Below, one piece after another: positions 9,156 to 18,757 of a stretch of 64,000 bases of DNA. Location: assembly GCA_002355455.1 (NCBI GenBank), contig AP017375.1, positions 62,001 to 126,000 of the forward strand, written 5' to 3'. Made by a program: the position numbers and the translations under genes. The notes under the pieces are model-generated. The model was not told the DNA's origin. It saw nothing but the letters and a program-made list of their open reading frames with translations, and did no database searches. Within the stretch, counting starts at the first letter, position 1. The number at the start of each line of letters is the position of its first letter. Source of the stretch: Stanieria sp. NIES-3757. Its GTDB lineage: Bacteria; Cyanobacteriota; Cyanobacteriia; Cyanobacteriales; Xenococcaceae.

Positions 9156-11117
9156 TTATTTTAATTTTTCACAAGCGCGATCGATTTCTTCGTATAATTC
9201 AGTAATTAAATGATGATTTAACTTTTTGTTATTGCTATGCTCCTCTACATAATTTTTAAGTAGATCATTTAACTGCTTAAGATTTTGATATTCAATTGAT
9301 AAAAAATCCTTAATATTACTAGTTTTATATCTATTTTTTATCCATCTAGTAAACCTTACAATTACTGGATTTTCTAATTTAATTAAAACCGAGGCAAATT
9401 TATTTACATCCAAATAAGCAAATATTGGTTTTATTTGATACCCTATACAAATTTCATCCCAGAACTTCTGCCAACCTTCTTCTAGTAAATCAATTAATTG
9501 AGAGGCATTATTATATCGTTGTTTTTTAGCTAAAAGCTTATTAACTCTTTTAGAAAATCTGATGATATATTTGTAATTTTTATCTTTTTTTTCTATTTCT
9601 GGTAAAATCGAATAGTCATTGCCAATATTTTCATTTAAATAAAACAATTTATTATTTTTATATTGACGCTTGATAGTATTTTTAAAAATATCTTTAATTT
9701 GTTCTTTAGTTTTCTTGATTAATTTTATACTGGCAAAATAAAATAAATATTCAGTTAGTTTAATCAAATTACTTAATGTATTAATTCGATCCTGTTTGAG
9801 CTCATCAATATATTCTTTGATTACTTGTTCAAACTCATCATTTGATAATTCAAAATAGTTATTGAAAAGCTTTAATTTAGGAGTATTTTCTAAGTTTTGC
9901 CTTTCATTGATTTCTTCTTTGAATTTATTTTCATCAAAATATCCTTTGACTATGTAATTATATATTGAAGTAAATTTAGTGTAGGAGATTGAACAATCAT
10001 AATGACTCCCATCAAAATCTATGTAATAACTATGTATAAATTTTTCTGAATATTCTTTTTTTTCTTCTGATTCTTCTTTAGGTGTTTCAATTGTAATATC
10101 TTTATTAGAGTTGTATTGTCTATAATTTCGGCGGGGAGACTGAATATTAGCAAATGGTTGATGACCTTCAGTGCATAATTTAAACAATTCATCTAGATCG
10201 GCTTTACCAGTTTTTACTTCTAGATTTACAGCAAAAATAAATCTGATAAGCTCTTCATTAATAGTAGTAATCGAATATTCTATTTTATTGAGTTCTTGAA
10301 AAATGTGATTGCTAATACTCAAGCAATTTTTGACTATTCTAAGATTTTTATTGCCGTTAGCTTCTACCAACCTGATTATGAGAGCTTTGTGTTTTCTAAT
10401 GATTTGTTTAAAGGAGTCGTCATATCCTTCAATAAATTGATCGATTGTATCTTCAAAAGAAGGCTTGATATTAAATGTATAACCTACCAATTTTTCTTTG
10501 GTAATTTTGTAATATTCTCGTTCTTTTTCATCTTCTTTGCAAAATTGGTCTTCGTTAGAGATTAGTACTGTTTTGATATGATGATGTTCTACAAATTTAT
10601 TTATGTAGCCAAAAATATTCGATCTATTAATGTCAACTCGCTCTAAATCATCAAAACAAAAAACATATTGCTCGCTACACTTAAATAACGTATTGTTTAA
10701 AATAAAATCTTTGACAAACGTAGAACCCAAATCAACAAGAGGCTTAAAACTAGTACCTTTAAAATCAATTTTATTTTCTTCATTGAGCCAATTATAAATG
10801 TTAAAAATATACTTGGGAGCTTCTGATAATAGTGGTGATAGATCGTATTTGTTCTTTGTATTCTTACCAGATAAATTGAGTAAACTGTAAATAATTTTTT
10901 GCTCTATCTCTTCAACTGAAGTTAATCCATATAAACTGACATAAATAGAAATTAGATTAAAATTTTCTAATTCAGATTCGATTGTCTCTTTCCAGAAATA
11001 AGTTTTACCACTTCCCCATTCACCATTAATCATGATTGCATATTCAGTTTCTGAAGTTTCTAAATAAGTAGCGATCGCATCTTTTAATTGTTCGGTGTTC
11101 ATAAACACTTTTGGCAA
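9156..11117 (-). CDS. KAP-family P-loop NTPase
   Basis: A 653-residue protein. Walker A GEWGSGKT lies at about residues 32-39, Walker B with YVFCFDDLERV at about 151-161, and a sensor-like KTVLISNED near 182-190. This order and the motif forms fit the KAP group of STAND-like P-loop NTPases. Most KAP proteins have membrane segments inserted between Walker A and B; none is evident here. The long C-terminal part is Lys/Asn/Ile-rich and helical, without a domain I recognise. Base composition is more AT-rich than nearby housekeeping genes, compatible with acquisition. KAP proteins occur in mobile and defence contexts, but no defence partner is visible beside it. Function unknown. Confidence 0.75.
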   Translation of the reverse strand: MPKVFMNTEQLKDAIATYLETSETEYAIMINGEWGSGKTYFWKETIESELENFNLISIYVSLYGLTSVEEIEQKIIYSLLNLSGKNTKNKYDLSPLLSEAPKYIFNIYNWLNEENKIDFKGTSFKPLVDLGSTFVKDFILNNTLFKCSEQYVFCFDDLERVDINRSNIFGYINKFVEHHHIKTVLISNEDQFCKEDEKEREYYKITKEKLVGYTFNIKPSFEDTIDQFIEGYDDSFKQIIRKHKALIIRLVEANGNKNLRIVKNCLSISNHIFQELNKIEYSITTINEELIRFIFAVNLEVKTGKADLDELFKLCTEGHQPFANIQSPRRNYRQYNSNKDITIETPKEESEEKKEYSEKFIHSYYIDFDGSHYDCSISYTKFTSIYNYIVKGYFDENKFKEEINERQNLENTPKLKLFNNYFELSNDEFEQVIKEYIDELKQDRINTLSNLIKLTEYLFYFASIKLIKKTKEQIKDIFKNTIKRQYKNNKLFYLNENIGNDYSILPEIEKKDKNYKYIIRFSKRVNKLLAKKQRYNNASQLIDLLEEGWQKFWDEICIGYQIKPIFAYLDVNKFASVLIKLENPVIVRFTRWIKNRYKTSNIKDFLSIEYQNLKQLNDLLKNYVEEHSNNKKLNHHLITELYEEIDRACEKLK

Positions 11118-11308
11118 AATGATTGAGAAGACAACTCTATAATTCCCTCAAATTCTGCTAAAGCTTATATTCTGAAACTAAGACATAATCCTTCAAAAAC
11201 TTTAGACAAGAAAAATTTAAAGAATACATGGAATGAGATTTTTATTAAATACTCATTTCGACTTTTAACTTTTGACCAGCGGTATTATCAATCTCACATA
11301 TCTATTAC

Positions 11309-14014
11309 TTAATTTCCAACCGCTTTACTTAAAATTAACAACAATTTCTCTGCCGTGTAAGGTTTGACCAGAAAAGCTTTGATGCCAATTGATTCGGCTG
11401 TAGTAATTTTTTCTTTGGTTGCCAGTCCACTGGTAGCAATCAGCTTGACATGAGGATTAATTTTTTTCAAGGCACGCATAGCAGTCAAACCATCCATTTC
11501 AGGCATTGTCAAATCCATCAAAACCACCTCAATTACCTGGTGATGTTGAGCATAAACTGCGATCGCTTCAAGACCATCATTAGCGGTAATAACTTGGTAG
11601 TTGTGAGTTTCTAAAGTAGCTTTAGTAACTTCTCGAATCGGGACTTCATCATCAACAACCAAAATTAATTCTCCCTGTCCAACAGGTATAGTCTTACTAA
11701 ATATTGCTTCAGTTATTGCTATGGCTTCTGATGCAGGTAAATAAATCTGAAATTGAGTACCTTTTTCTGGCTCGCTTTCAACCTCAATTGCTCCCCCATG
11801 ATTTTTGACAATGCCAATGGTCGTAGACAGACCTAATCCCGTTCCCTGACCAGGTTCTTTAGTGGTAAAAAAAGGATCGAAAATACGGTCGATTATATTT
11901 TTGGGAATACCAATCCCCGTATCAGTAACAGTAATCAAAATGTAATTGCCAATTTCTAGCTTTGAATTCTTGCCAGAATATTGCTTGTTTAAATAAATAT
12001 TTTCGGCAGAAATAACTAACTTTCCACCATTGGGCATAGCATCGCGAGCATTAACACAGAGGTTCATTAAGACCTGATTTAGTTGAGTAGAATCACCATG
12101 AACCTGCCACAAATTAGGCGAAATATATTCCTCAATGATAATTGATTTGGGAAAAGTTTCTCGTATCAGCTTCAGAACTTCCTCAAGCAGTTGAGGAAGG
12201 ATTACCGATTGCCATACAGTTTCCGTCTCCCGCGAAAACTGTAGCACTTGCTGGATGATCTCAGTACCACGTAGCGCACTATTTCTAACTATGGTTAGCA
12301 GTTGCAAAGTCGATTCATCTAGATTAGGAATCTTTAATGGCAAAAGTTGAGCCAGGCTCACAATGGGAGTCAAAATATTATTAAGGTCGTGGGCAATTCC
12401 TCCTGCTAGAGTACCGATACTCTCTAGACGTTGAGCGTGGAGTAACTGCCTTTCTAATTGTTTTTTCTCAGTGATATCGGTATTGACGACTAGAATTGAT
12501 TGTGGATTATTCTGTTGGTCGTACATTAAAGTCCAGCGACTTGCCACAATAATTTCTCGACCATCTTTGGTAAGTTGTTTTAGTTCGCCATTCCACTTGC
12601 CTTGATTGATTGTAATATTAAGAGCCGTTTCAAGTTGAACTAAGGATTCTAGAGAAGATAGCTCATGTACTACTCGATTCCTAACCTCTTCTGCCTTCCA
12701 ACCATACAACCGTTCTGCCCCTTGATTCCAGAATAAAATTTGGTTTGACAAATCGCGGACAAAAATCGCATCGCTGGCAATATCGATTAAAGTAGCTTGT
12801 TCGCGGATTTTCTCTTCTGAGAGTTTACGCTCTGTAATGTCTGTTGAAATTCCACAGACTGCGTAAGGAATACCCTTCGCATCATGCAACGGAAACTTGA
12901 TAGTGATATAGGTGTGGAGCTCATCTGCATGAGGAACAATCTCTTCTACTTCAATTGCTTGATTGCCTTGAAGCACCTGTTGATTATTGGCTGCGAAGGT
13001 ATCGGCAAATTCAGTCGACCAGACTTGATAAATGCTTTTACCACTCAGACTTTCTGGAGTCGTGGACAGGAGTTTGGCATAACTGCGATTGACCAAAAGA
13101 TGTCTATTTTCGGAATCGATTAGATAAATGACAGCAGGCGAGTTGTTGAGTATTGCTTGAAGCTGATGTTGTGTTTCCCATAGAGCAAATTCAACTTGTT
13201 TACGTTCGCTGATATCGATAACTATTGAGCGACTCATCAAAAAGTTTCCTGTTTTGTCTTTAACAGCCGTTGCACTCAAAGCAACAGGTAGGATCGTGCC
13301 ATTTTTACGAATTAATTGAAATTCAATATCTCGAACCCAACCTCGCTCTGGTAAATTTGGAAAATTTGACTGAAAAGTTATTAAGCTTTCAGAAGTAATT
13401 AAGTCAGAAAATTTACGCCCCAAAACTTCTTCTCTGCTGTAGCCCAACATTTTGAGTTCGGTATCGTTAATGCGAACGAAGCGTCCTTCTGAGTCCAAAA
13501 AATGATAGCCACAAGGGGTGTGATTATAGAGTTCGTCTAACTCTAATGTATCTACTCCATACATTTCTTTTGTTTCGAGTGCTTGTAGTAAGCTATTGTG
13601 AGTAATAATTCCTAGTAACTGATTGTCTTTGTCAAGAATCGGTAAGTGATGAATTTTATGTTGGTTGATTAAATTAAGAATGGCAGATAAATCTTGAACT
13701 TCGGTTTCTAAGAAAGTAGTTACAGGCTGAGTCATTGCCTCATCTATACTCATTTCTGCTAACGTTCTGTCTTCGGCAATTAAGCGCACTAAGTCGCTTT
13801 TGGTAAAAATTCCTACTAGTTTTGAATCTGCCATTACTAAGATACAGTCGGCAGGGAAGCGAGGCGATTGGTTTAATCTATAATCATCTTTATTAAAATT
13901 ACAATTAGCCACACTACTTTGATTCATCTGACCAATAATCTCAATTAGAGGAGTTGTAGGGTTGACGATCACAGGATCGCGATTAAGAATTTGGTCGAGA
14001 GAAAAAAAATTCAT
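11309..14014 (-). CDS. CBS-PAS hybrid sensor histidine kinase
   Basis: About 901 residues from the preferred ATG at 14014 (MNFFSLDQILNRDPVIV); a GGGA motif precedes it, and the 28 extra upstream residues look untranslated. Order: two CBS motifs (FTKSDLVRLIAED; LLGIITHNSLLQAL), three PAS domains (GYSREEVLGRKFSDLI; AIVYLIDSENRHLLVNRSY-like; RLYGWKAEEV), HisKA with GTLAGGIAHDLNNILTPI, HATPase with NLCVNARDAMPNGG and GQGTGLGLSTTIGIV, and a C-terminal receiver with Asp in VVLMDLTMPEMDG and Lys in FLVKPYT. CBS domains bind adenosyl ligands, so the kinase may combine an energy signal with PAS signals. It appears cytoplasmic. Divergent from glpK across about 390 bases. Confidence 0.92.
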   Translation of the reverse strand: MNFFSLDQILNRDPVIVNPTTPLIEIIGQMNQSSVANCNFNKDDYRLNQSPRFPADCILVMADSKLVGIFTKSDLVRLIAEDRTLAEMSIDEAMTQPVTTFLETEVQDLSAILNLINQHKIHHLPILDKDNQLLGIITHNSLLQALETKEMYGVDTLELDELYNHTPCGYHFLDSEGRFVRINDTELKMLGYSREEVLGRKFSDLITSESLITFQSNFPNLPERGWVRDIEFQLIRKNGTILPVALSATAVKDKTGNFLMSRSIVIDISERKQVEFALWETQHQLQAILNNSPAVIYLIDSENRHLLVNRSYAKLLSTTPESLSGKSIYQVWSTEFADTFAANNQQVLQGNQAIEVEEIVPHADELHTYITIKFPLHDAKGIPYAVCGISTDITERKLSEEKIREQATLIDIASDAIFVRDLSNQILFWNQGAERLYGWKAEEVRNRVVHELSSLESLVQLETALNITINQGKWNGELKQLTKDGREIIVASRWTLMYDQQNNPQSILVVNTDITEKKQLERQLLHAQRLESIGTLAGGIAHDLNNILTPIVSLAQLLPLKIPNLDESTLQLLTIVRNSALRGTEIIQQVLQFSRETETVWQSVILPQLLEEVLKLIRETFPKSIIIEEYISPNLWQVHGDSTQLNQVLMNLCVNARDAMPNGGKLVISAENIYLNKQYSGKNSKLEIGNYILITVTDTGIGIPKNIIDRIFDPFFTTKEPGQGTGLGLSTTIGIVKNHGGAIEVESEPEKGTQFQIYLPASEAIAITEAIFSKTIPVGQGELILVVDDEVPIREVTKATLETHNYQVITANDGLEAIAVYAQHHQVIEVVLMDLTMPEMDGLTAMRALKKINPHVKLIATSGLATKEKITTAESIGIKAFLVKPYTAEKLLLILSKAVGN

Positions 14015-14401
14015 TCTGATATTTCCCAATAACTCAAATAGAGTGTGTAGCCTATAAAGATAGATAAAATTAATGAAAAAACTCTTATTACAAAGCAATT
14101 AACTATATATACAATTAAATATATATTTAAGTTAATTTTGGGATGATTAAATTTAATAATTCAAATTGAAGAATAACGATTGTTTTCATGATTTGTAGTC
14201 TATGAGTCGTAACTCTTGAAGAACGCTTAGATGTAAAGCGATCGCTTTTGTTTTTTCCAAGCCAATTTCTTCAAACTTAAAATTACAGTGTTTGTTTAAA
14301 GAAAAACTAAGAATTAGTTCAAAAACACCTTAAACTTGATAAATCTGATAACGGTCATTGTTTAGCATGATGGCTTGGAAAGATTCAAATTTTACTTACC
14401 A
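14015..14401. other. Divergent intergenic region
   Basis: No gene seen between the hybrid kinase and glpK. It contains one HIP1 palindrome (AAGCGATCGCTT near 14238) and should hold both promoters. No clear operator or terminator was recognised. Confidence 0.5.
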
Positions 14402-15904
14402 ATGACTAATCAAACAACTAAATACATTCTCGCTCTTGACTTAGGAACGACAGGCAACCGGGCAATTATTTTTGATCGAGATGGGAAAGTTGCAGGTCAA
14501 GCTTATCAAGAACTTACTCAATACTATCCTCAACCAGGATGGCTCGAACACGACCCTAATCAAATTTGGCAAGATACGCTTAATTGTATTCAAAAAGTCT
14601 TAAAAGATAATCAAATATCTGCTTCTGCTTTAGCTGCCATTGGTTTAACCGTACAAAGAGAAACTTGTTTACTCTGGGATAAAACGACAGGTCAACCTCT
14701 ACATAAAGCTATTGTCTGGCAAGATCGTCGTACAGCCAAATTGTGTAATCAATTAAAAGAACAGGGTAAAGCGTCAGAAATTCAAGAACGGACTGGTTTA
14801 GTCCTAGATGCTTATTTTTCTGCTACTAAACTTGCTTGGTTATTAGATTGGGTTAAACAAAATCACTCCCAGATCGATTGGGATAATGTTCTTGCTGGAA
14901 CAGTAGATACTTGGATTCTGTGGAATTTAACGGGGGGAAAAGTCCACGCTACGGATCATAGTAACGCCAGTCGCACGATGTTAATGAATTTAGAAACTCT
15001 CGATTGGGATAAAACATTATTAGGATTATTTGGTATTCCTAAACAGATAATGCCGAAAATTCAACCAAGTATGGGGAGTTTTGGTCAGACTGACTCAGAA
15101 ATCATTGGTGCAGCAATTCCTATTACAGCTATTTTTGGCGACCAACAAGCAGCTTTATTTGCCCATGGATGCGATCGCCCTGGTTTATTAAAATGCACTT
15201 ATGGTACGGGTTGTTTTCTAGTAGCTCAAGCAGGAGAACAGATTACTCGTTCTCAAAATCAACTACTTTCTACAGTTGCCTGGACGAAACAGGATGGTAA
15301 GGCAAATTTTGCTTTGGAAGGGGCAATGTTTACTACAGGAGCTTGTATTCAATGGTTGCGTGATGGCTTACAACTGATTGACTCGGCTGCTGAAACAGAT
15401 ACTTTATCCCGTCAGGTATCCGATACTAATGGAGTTTATTTCGTTCCTGCTTTAAGTGGTTTGGGCGCGCCTCACTGGGATATGAATGCTCGCGGAGCAT
15501 TTTTCGGTATTACAGGCGGTGTCAAACGAGAACACATGGTAAGAGCCGTCTTAGAAGCGATCGCTTATCAAGTCAAAGAGGTGGTAGACGCAATTAATCT
15601 AGATTGTGATGCACCTGTAGCTTTATTAAAAGTGGATGGTGGTGCTGCTCAAAATGACTTTTTAATGCAGTTTCAAGCAGATGTCCTAGGCATTCCTGTG
15701 GAACGTCCTGCTATTGTCGATGCTACCGCCCAAGGCGCAGCTTTTGGAGCAGGTTTAGTGGTTGGTTTCTGGAATGATTACAGTAGTTTAGTTTCTAATA
15801 GCGCAGTCGACCGAATTTTTAGACCAAGTAAAGATTCAGCAGACACTCAAGCCAATTTTAAAATCTGGCAAAAAGCAGTAGCAAGAGCTAAAAACTGGAT
15901 TTAA
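14402..15904 (+). CDS. glpK: Glycerol kinase
   Basis: Phosphorylates glycerol to glycerol 3-phosphate with ATP. The 500-residue length is normal. The N-terminal FGGY phosphate-binding loop reads ALDLGTTGNRAIIFDRDG, a variant of the common DQGTTSSRA. Substrate-region motifs follow: GLTVQRETCLLWD and AIVWQDRRTAKLC. Further on come YGTGCFLVAQAG and PALSGLGAPHWDMNARG, and near the C-terminus the nucleotide motif LLKVDGGAAQNDFLMQFQADVLG. A longer TTG start at 14375 exists, but ATG 14402 gives the conserved N-terminus. No glpD or glycerol transporter is adjacent; it is followed by a repeat element and a dehydrogenase gene. Confidence 0.95.
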   Translation: MTNQTTKYILALDLGTTGNRAIIFDRDGKVAGQAYQELTQYYPQPGWLEHDPNQIWQDTLNCIQKVLKDNQISASALAAIGLTVQRETCLLWDKTTGQPLHKAIVWQDRRTAKLCNQLKEQGKASEIQERTGLVLDAYFSATKLAWLLDWVKQNHSQIDWDNVLAGTVDTWILWNLTGGKVHATDHSNASRTMLMNLETLDWDKTLLGLFGIPKQIMPKIQPSMGSFGQTDSEIIGAAIPITAIFGDQQAALFAHGCDRPGLLKCTYGTGCFLVAQAGEQITRSQNQLLSTVAWTKQDGKANFALEGAMFTTGACIQWLRDGLQLIDSAAETDTLSRQVSDTNGVYFVPALSGLGAPHWDMNARGAFFGITGGVKREHMVRAVLEAIAYQVKEVVDAINLDCDAPVALLKVDGGAAQNDFLMQFQADVLGIPVERPAIVDATAQGAAFGAGLVVGFWNDYSSLVSNSAVDRIFRPSKDSADTQANFKIWQKAVARAKNWI

Positions 15905-15950
15905 TCAGTGATCAGTTACCAGTGATCAGTTTTTTAAATTTTGACTTTTG

Positions 15951-16026
15951 TACAGACGTAACATGTTGCGGTGAGACCCTGCGCCACCTGCGGGCGCAAA
16001 GGAACGCTCACCAAGACACGTCTGTA
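15951..16026 (+). repeat. 76-bp inverted-repeat element, copy A
   Basis: Ends are perfect 9-base inverted repeats, TACAGACGT and ACGTCTGTA, with an inner pair GGTGAG / CTCACC (15970-15975 and 16007-16012) around a GC-rich core. A second copy lies at 29916-29991 in the opposite orientation with 3 mismatches. It encodes nothing and follows glpK, where it could act as a transcript end. Confidence 0.85.
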
Positions 16027-16058
16027 CGACTTTTAACTTTTGACTTTACTAATAACCA

Positions 16059-16949
16059 ATGACTAATAAAAAAATTGCTTTTTTAGGACTAGGATTAATG
16101 GGCGGTGCCATGGCTGCTAATATTGCTCGTCGAGGTTATCGAGTCAAGGCTTGGAATCGAACTAAAAACCGCCCTGGAATAGCTACTGCTGCTGAAGCTG
16201 GTGCAACTATAGTTGATTCTATCCAATCTGCTGTAGCAGATGCAGAGATTATTTTTTCGTGTGTAGGTGATGTTCCCGACGTGGAAGAAGTATTATTGGG
16301 CAAGTCAGGAGTAATACAATATGCTCAACCTAGTGCTTTGGTAGTCGACATGAGTACCATCGGTAGCCAGGCAGCTAAAGAAATGGCTAGCCAATTAAAT
16401 CAACATCAACTTCGTTTTCTCGATGCACCTGTTTCTGGAGGAGATATTGGGGCAATTAACGGAACTCTTACGATTATGGTAGGAGGTGAACCTCAAGACT
16501 TTGCAGAATGCCAACCCTTATTTGAAGCAATGGGTCAAAATATTCGTCTTTGTGGTTTAGTTGGTAGTGGACAAGGGGTGAAAATGTGCAATCAAATCCT
16601 TTGTTCTCTTTACATGGTAGGTTTATGCGAGGCAATGACTATGGCAAAAAAACAAGGCATCGATCCGAATTTAATTGTAGAAGTTTGCGGTACTGGTGCT
16701 GCTGGTTCTTGGGCATTAGCTAATTTAGGTCCTAAAATTATTGAATCTGATTATAATCCAGGTTTTGCGATCAAACACATTCTCAAAGATTTACGTTTAG
16801 TACAAGAAATTATCCAAGCTTCAGGCGAAAATTTACCAGGAGTTCAATTAGCAGATCGTTTATTTAAACTGGTTCAAACCCTCGATAATGGTCAAGGAGG
16901 GGAACAAGGAACACAAGCAATGATTAGAGCTTATGACAGTGAACAGTAG
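16059..16949 (+). CDS. NAD(P)-dependent beta-hydroxyacid dehydrogenase family
   Basis: A 296-residue enzyme of the 3-hydroxyisobutyrate / 6-phosphogluconate dehydrogenase superfamily. The Rossmann loop is FLGLGLMGGAMAANIARRG with the cofactor region AWNRTKNR (Arg suggests NADP). The substrate signature appears as DAPVSGGDIGAINGTLTIM, and the catalytic Lys sits in GSGQGVKMCNQIL. Likely relatives are glyoxylate/succinic semialdehyde reductases, which reduce glyoxylate in photorespiration; that assignment is inference. ATG 16059 is preceded by no strong Shine-Dalgarno. The stop codon overlaps the start of a GC hairpin. It may be cotranscribed with cobO 65 bases downstream. Confidence 0.88.
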   Translation: MTNKKIAFLGLGLMGGAMAANIARRGYRVKAWNRTKNRPGIATAAEAGATIVDSIQSAVADAEIIFSCVGDVPDVEEVLLGKSGVIQYAQPSALVVDMSTIGSQAAKEMASQLNQHQLRFLDAPVSGGDIGAINGTLTIMVGGEPQDFAECQPLFEAMGQNIRLCGLVGSGQGVKMCNQILCSLYMVGLCEAMTMAKKQGIDPNLIVEVCGTGAAGSWALANLGPKIIESDYNPGFAIKHILKDLRLVQEIIQASGENLPGVQLADRLFKLVQTLDNGQGGEQGTQAMIRAYDSEQ

Positions 16950-16969
16950 GGGCGAACGGCGGTTCGCCC
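16950..16969. repeat. Short GC hairpin repeat
   Basis: GGGCGAAC-GGCG-GTTCGCCC, a perfect 8-base stem touching the stop codon of the dehydrogenase. A related imperfect copy is at 38156-38177. There is no U run after it, so it is more likely a dispersed palindrome than a terminator. Confidence 0.7.
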
Positions 16970-17014
16970 GTACACCAATTATCAATGTAATCAATCATCA
17001 AGGACAAATGATCA

Positions 17015-17617
17015 ATGACAACGGACGAACAATATAAACAAAAAATGCAGAGGCGTAAAGAAGTACAAGAACAACGCTTGGCAGAAAAAAATCTCGAAAA
17101 AGGATTAATTATTGTCAATACTGGCAATGGGAAGGGAAAAACTACCGCTGCTTTAGGAATGGTGTTGCGTTCTCTCGGTCATGGCTACAAAGTTGCAATT
17201 ATTCAGTTTATTAAAGGTGCTTGGGAACCAGCCGAAAAAGCAGTTTTAGAACAATGGCAAGGACAATTACAGTTTCATGCAATGGGGGAAGGTTTTACCT
17301 GGGAAACTCAAGACCGAGAAAGAGATACAGAAAAAGCGATCGCAGCATGGCAGAAGGGGTTGGAATATATTCTTAATCCTGAATACAAGTTAGTTTTACT
17401 TGATGAAATTAACGTTGCGCTCAAACTTGGTTATCTAGATGTGGCTGAAGTTTTAGCTGGTCTAGCACAAAAGCCTGCTAACTCTCACGTAATCCTAACT
17501 GGTAGAGGCGCGCCTCCAGAATTGATTGAGCAAGCAGACTTAGTGACTGAAATGACCTTAGTTAAACATCCTTTCCGCGAACAAGGGGTTAAAGCACAAC
17601 CAGGAATTGAGTTTTAA
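17015..17617 (+). CDS. cobO: Cob(I)alamin adenosyltransferase
   Basis: CobO/BtuR-type ATP:corrinoid adenosyltransferase, 200 residues, which transfers the adenosyl group of ATP to cobalt in cobalamin or its precursors. The altered P-loop NTGNGKGKTTAALGM (residues about 36-50) is diagnostic, followed by VAIIQFIKGAW, VLLDEINVALKLGYL and VILTGRGAPPELIEQADLVTEM. A charged N-terminal extension (KQKMQRRKEVQEQRL) is usual in this family. It lies in the same direction as the upstream dehydrogenase. The GGRGCGCC-like stretch inside (ggcgcgcctcc) is ordinary coding. Confident call. Confidence 0.95.
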   Translation: MTTDEQYKQKMQRRKEVQEQRLAEKNLEKGLIIVNTGNGKGKTTAALGMVLRSLGHGYKVAIIQFIKGAWEPAEKAVLEQWQGQLQFHAMGEGFTWETQDRERDTEKAIAAWQKGLEYILNPEYKLVLLDEINVALKLGYLDVAEVLAGLAQKPANSHVILTGRGAPPELIEQADLVTEMTLVKHPFREQGVKAQPGIEF

Positions 17618-17628
17618 ACCAAATTGAT

Positions 17629-18150
17629 TTAACGTTTGTTCCCTAACCATTTGGCTGCCACAGCGCCTAATACTGCGCCAATAACAGGATTACTGAGGAA
17701 CTTAACTAAAGCAGGTTGATCTGCCATAACATCTTGGAAAATGTCCGGATGGCTATGATAAGCAAAACTTGCTAATTTGGTAACGTCATCAGCATTCATG
17801 CGACTGGCATGATGAGTAGACAAACCTAGTTGTCTTTCTAAATCGCGATCGCTTAAACCTCTTTGTTTAAAATGTTTAAAAAATTCTCTGGCAACATCAT
17901 CCCGTTCATTGGGTTTGATCTGCGCGATCGCTTGCTGAAGTTCTGGTTCCATTTGAGCGGGAGGAATGCGATCGGGACGAAATGCCCTACTAAACAAACC
18001 GTGTCTTTCTTGTCTAGTCGAACGTTGGGCAAAATCATCAAAGTTTTGATAATCTTTTTGAGGATCGACTGGTGCATCATCAAGAGATTCAACATCTCCT
18101 TGCGCCAAGTCGTTCATTATTTCTCTTCTATAATCTTTACTACTACTCAC
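17629..18150 (-). CDS. Conserved hypothetical protein, possible stress group
   Basis: A 173-residue protein starting MSSSKDYRREIMNDLAQGD. The middle is charged and helical (AREFFKHFKQRGLSDRDLERQLGL), followed by HHASRMNADDVTKLASFAYHSHPDIFQDVM, and a short hydrophobic C-terminus (FLSNPVIGAVLGAVAAKWL) that could contact the membrane. I do not recognise the family. It converges with cobO and precedes, on the same strand, nothing obvious; upstream lie a lipoprotein and CsbD gene, so it may belong to a stress set. Confidence 0.65.
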   Translation of the reverse strand: MSSSKDYRREIMNDLAQGDVESLDDAPVDPQKDYQNFDDFAQRSTRQERHGLFSRAFRPDRIPPAQMEPELQQAIAQIKPNERDDVAREFFKHFKQRGLSDRDLERQLGLSTHHASRMNADDVTKLASFAYHSHPDIFQDVMADQPALVKFLSNPVIGAVLGAVAAKWLGNKR

Positions 18151-18210
18151 TTTGTTTCTCCATTCTTTAGGTTTGACAGATTCTTAATTGCTCTTATTAA
18201 AAGATGACTA

Positions 18211-18642
18211 TTATTGATATTGAACTTGACGCGATTGTTCGTCATATCGAGCAGTTAGAATCAATTTTTTATCAGGGGCATACATCAATACGGTTACATC
18301 TTGATTAGGGAAGTTACGATGAAAACCCTGTAATAAAGATTTTGCTAACGGACGCACTTCATTTGGTTGTACTTGTTTGTTAATTACAACTCCCAATTTG
18401 TTGTTATCGCGCACGTAAGCGTCACTGATTAAACCTTGACTGGTTTGAACTGCCCAATCACCAAATTTTTGCCCAGTAGTACTATTACCTCGTTCTAGTT
18501 GAGAATACAGTTGACCATTTGCTGCTGGTAATTGATTAACCTCTTTAGCTACAGGCGCACTAGCACAAGCTGTAGTGATTGTTAGAGTCAAACATAAGAC
18601 AATTGCAGCAATTATCTTGCGACTTCTTTGCCAAAAATTCAC
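18211..18642 (-). CDS. Small lipoprotein
   Basis: A 143-residue exported protein. The signal peptide is RSRKIIAAIVLCLTLTI followed by a lipobox TTAC, so Cys at about residue 26 should be lipidated. The mature part includes KFGDWAVQTSQGLISDAYV and LILTARYDEQSRQVQYQ. No catalytic motif is seen. It is 115 bases downstream of csbD on the same strand but separated by a strong terminator-like stem. The function is unknown. Confidence 0.7.
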   Translation of the reverse strand: MNFWQRSRKIIAAIVLCLTLTITTACASAPVAKEVNQLPAANGQLYSQLERGNSTTGQKFGDWAVQTSQGLISDAYVRDNNKLGVVINKQVQPNEVRPLAKSLLQGFHRNFPNQDVTVLMYAPDKKLILTARYDEQSRQVQYQ

Positions 18643-18683
18643 CTTTTTTCCTCCGCGAAAAATTAATAAGTTTGATTAATTTT

Positions 18684-18723
18684 AAAAGAGAGATTTTGCT
18701 CAAATTAAACTCATCTCTCTTTT
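18684..18723 (-). terminator. Terminator after csbD
   Basis: Perfect 11-base inverted repeat AAAAGAGAGAT / ATCTCTCTTTT with an 18-base loop, 35 bases after the csbD stop. In the minus direction the stem ends in a U run. The stem is symmetrical, so it may also work in the other direction. Confidence 0.75.
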
Positions 18724-18757
18724 CAATTTATTTAATTCAAATAGCCTTTATTCAAGA

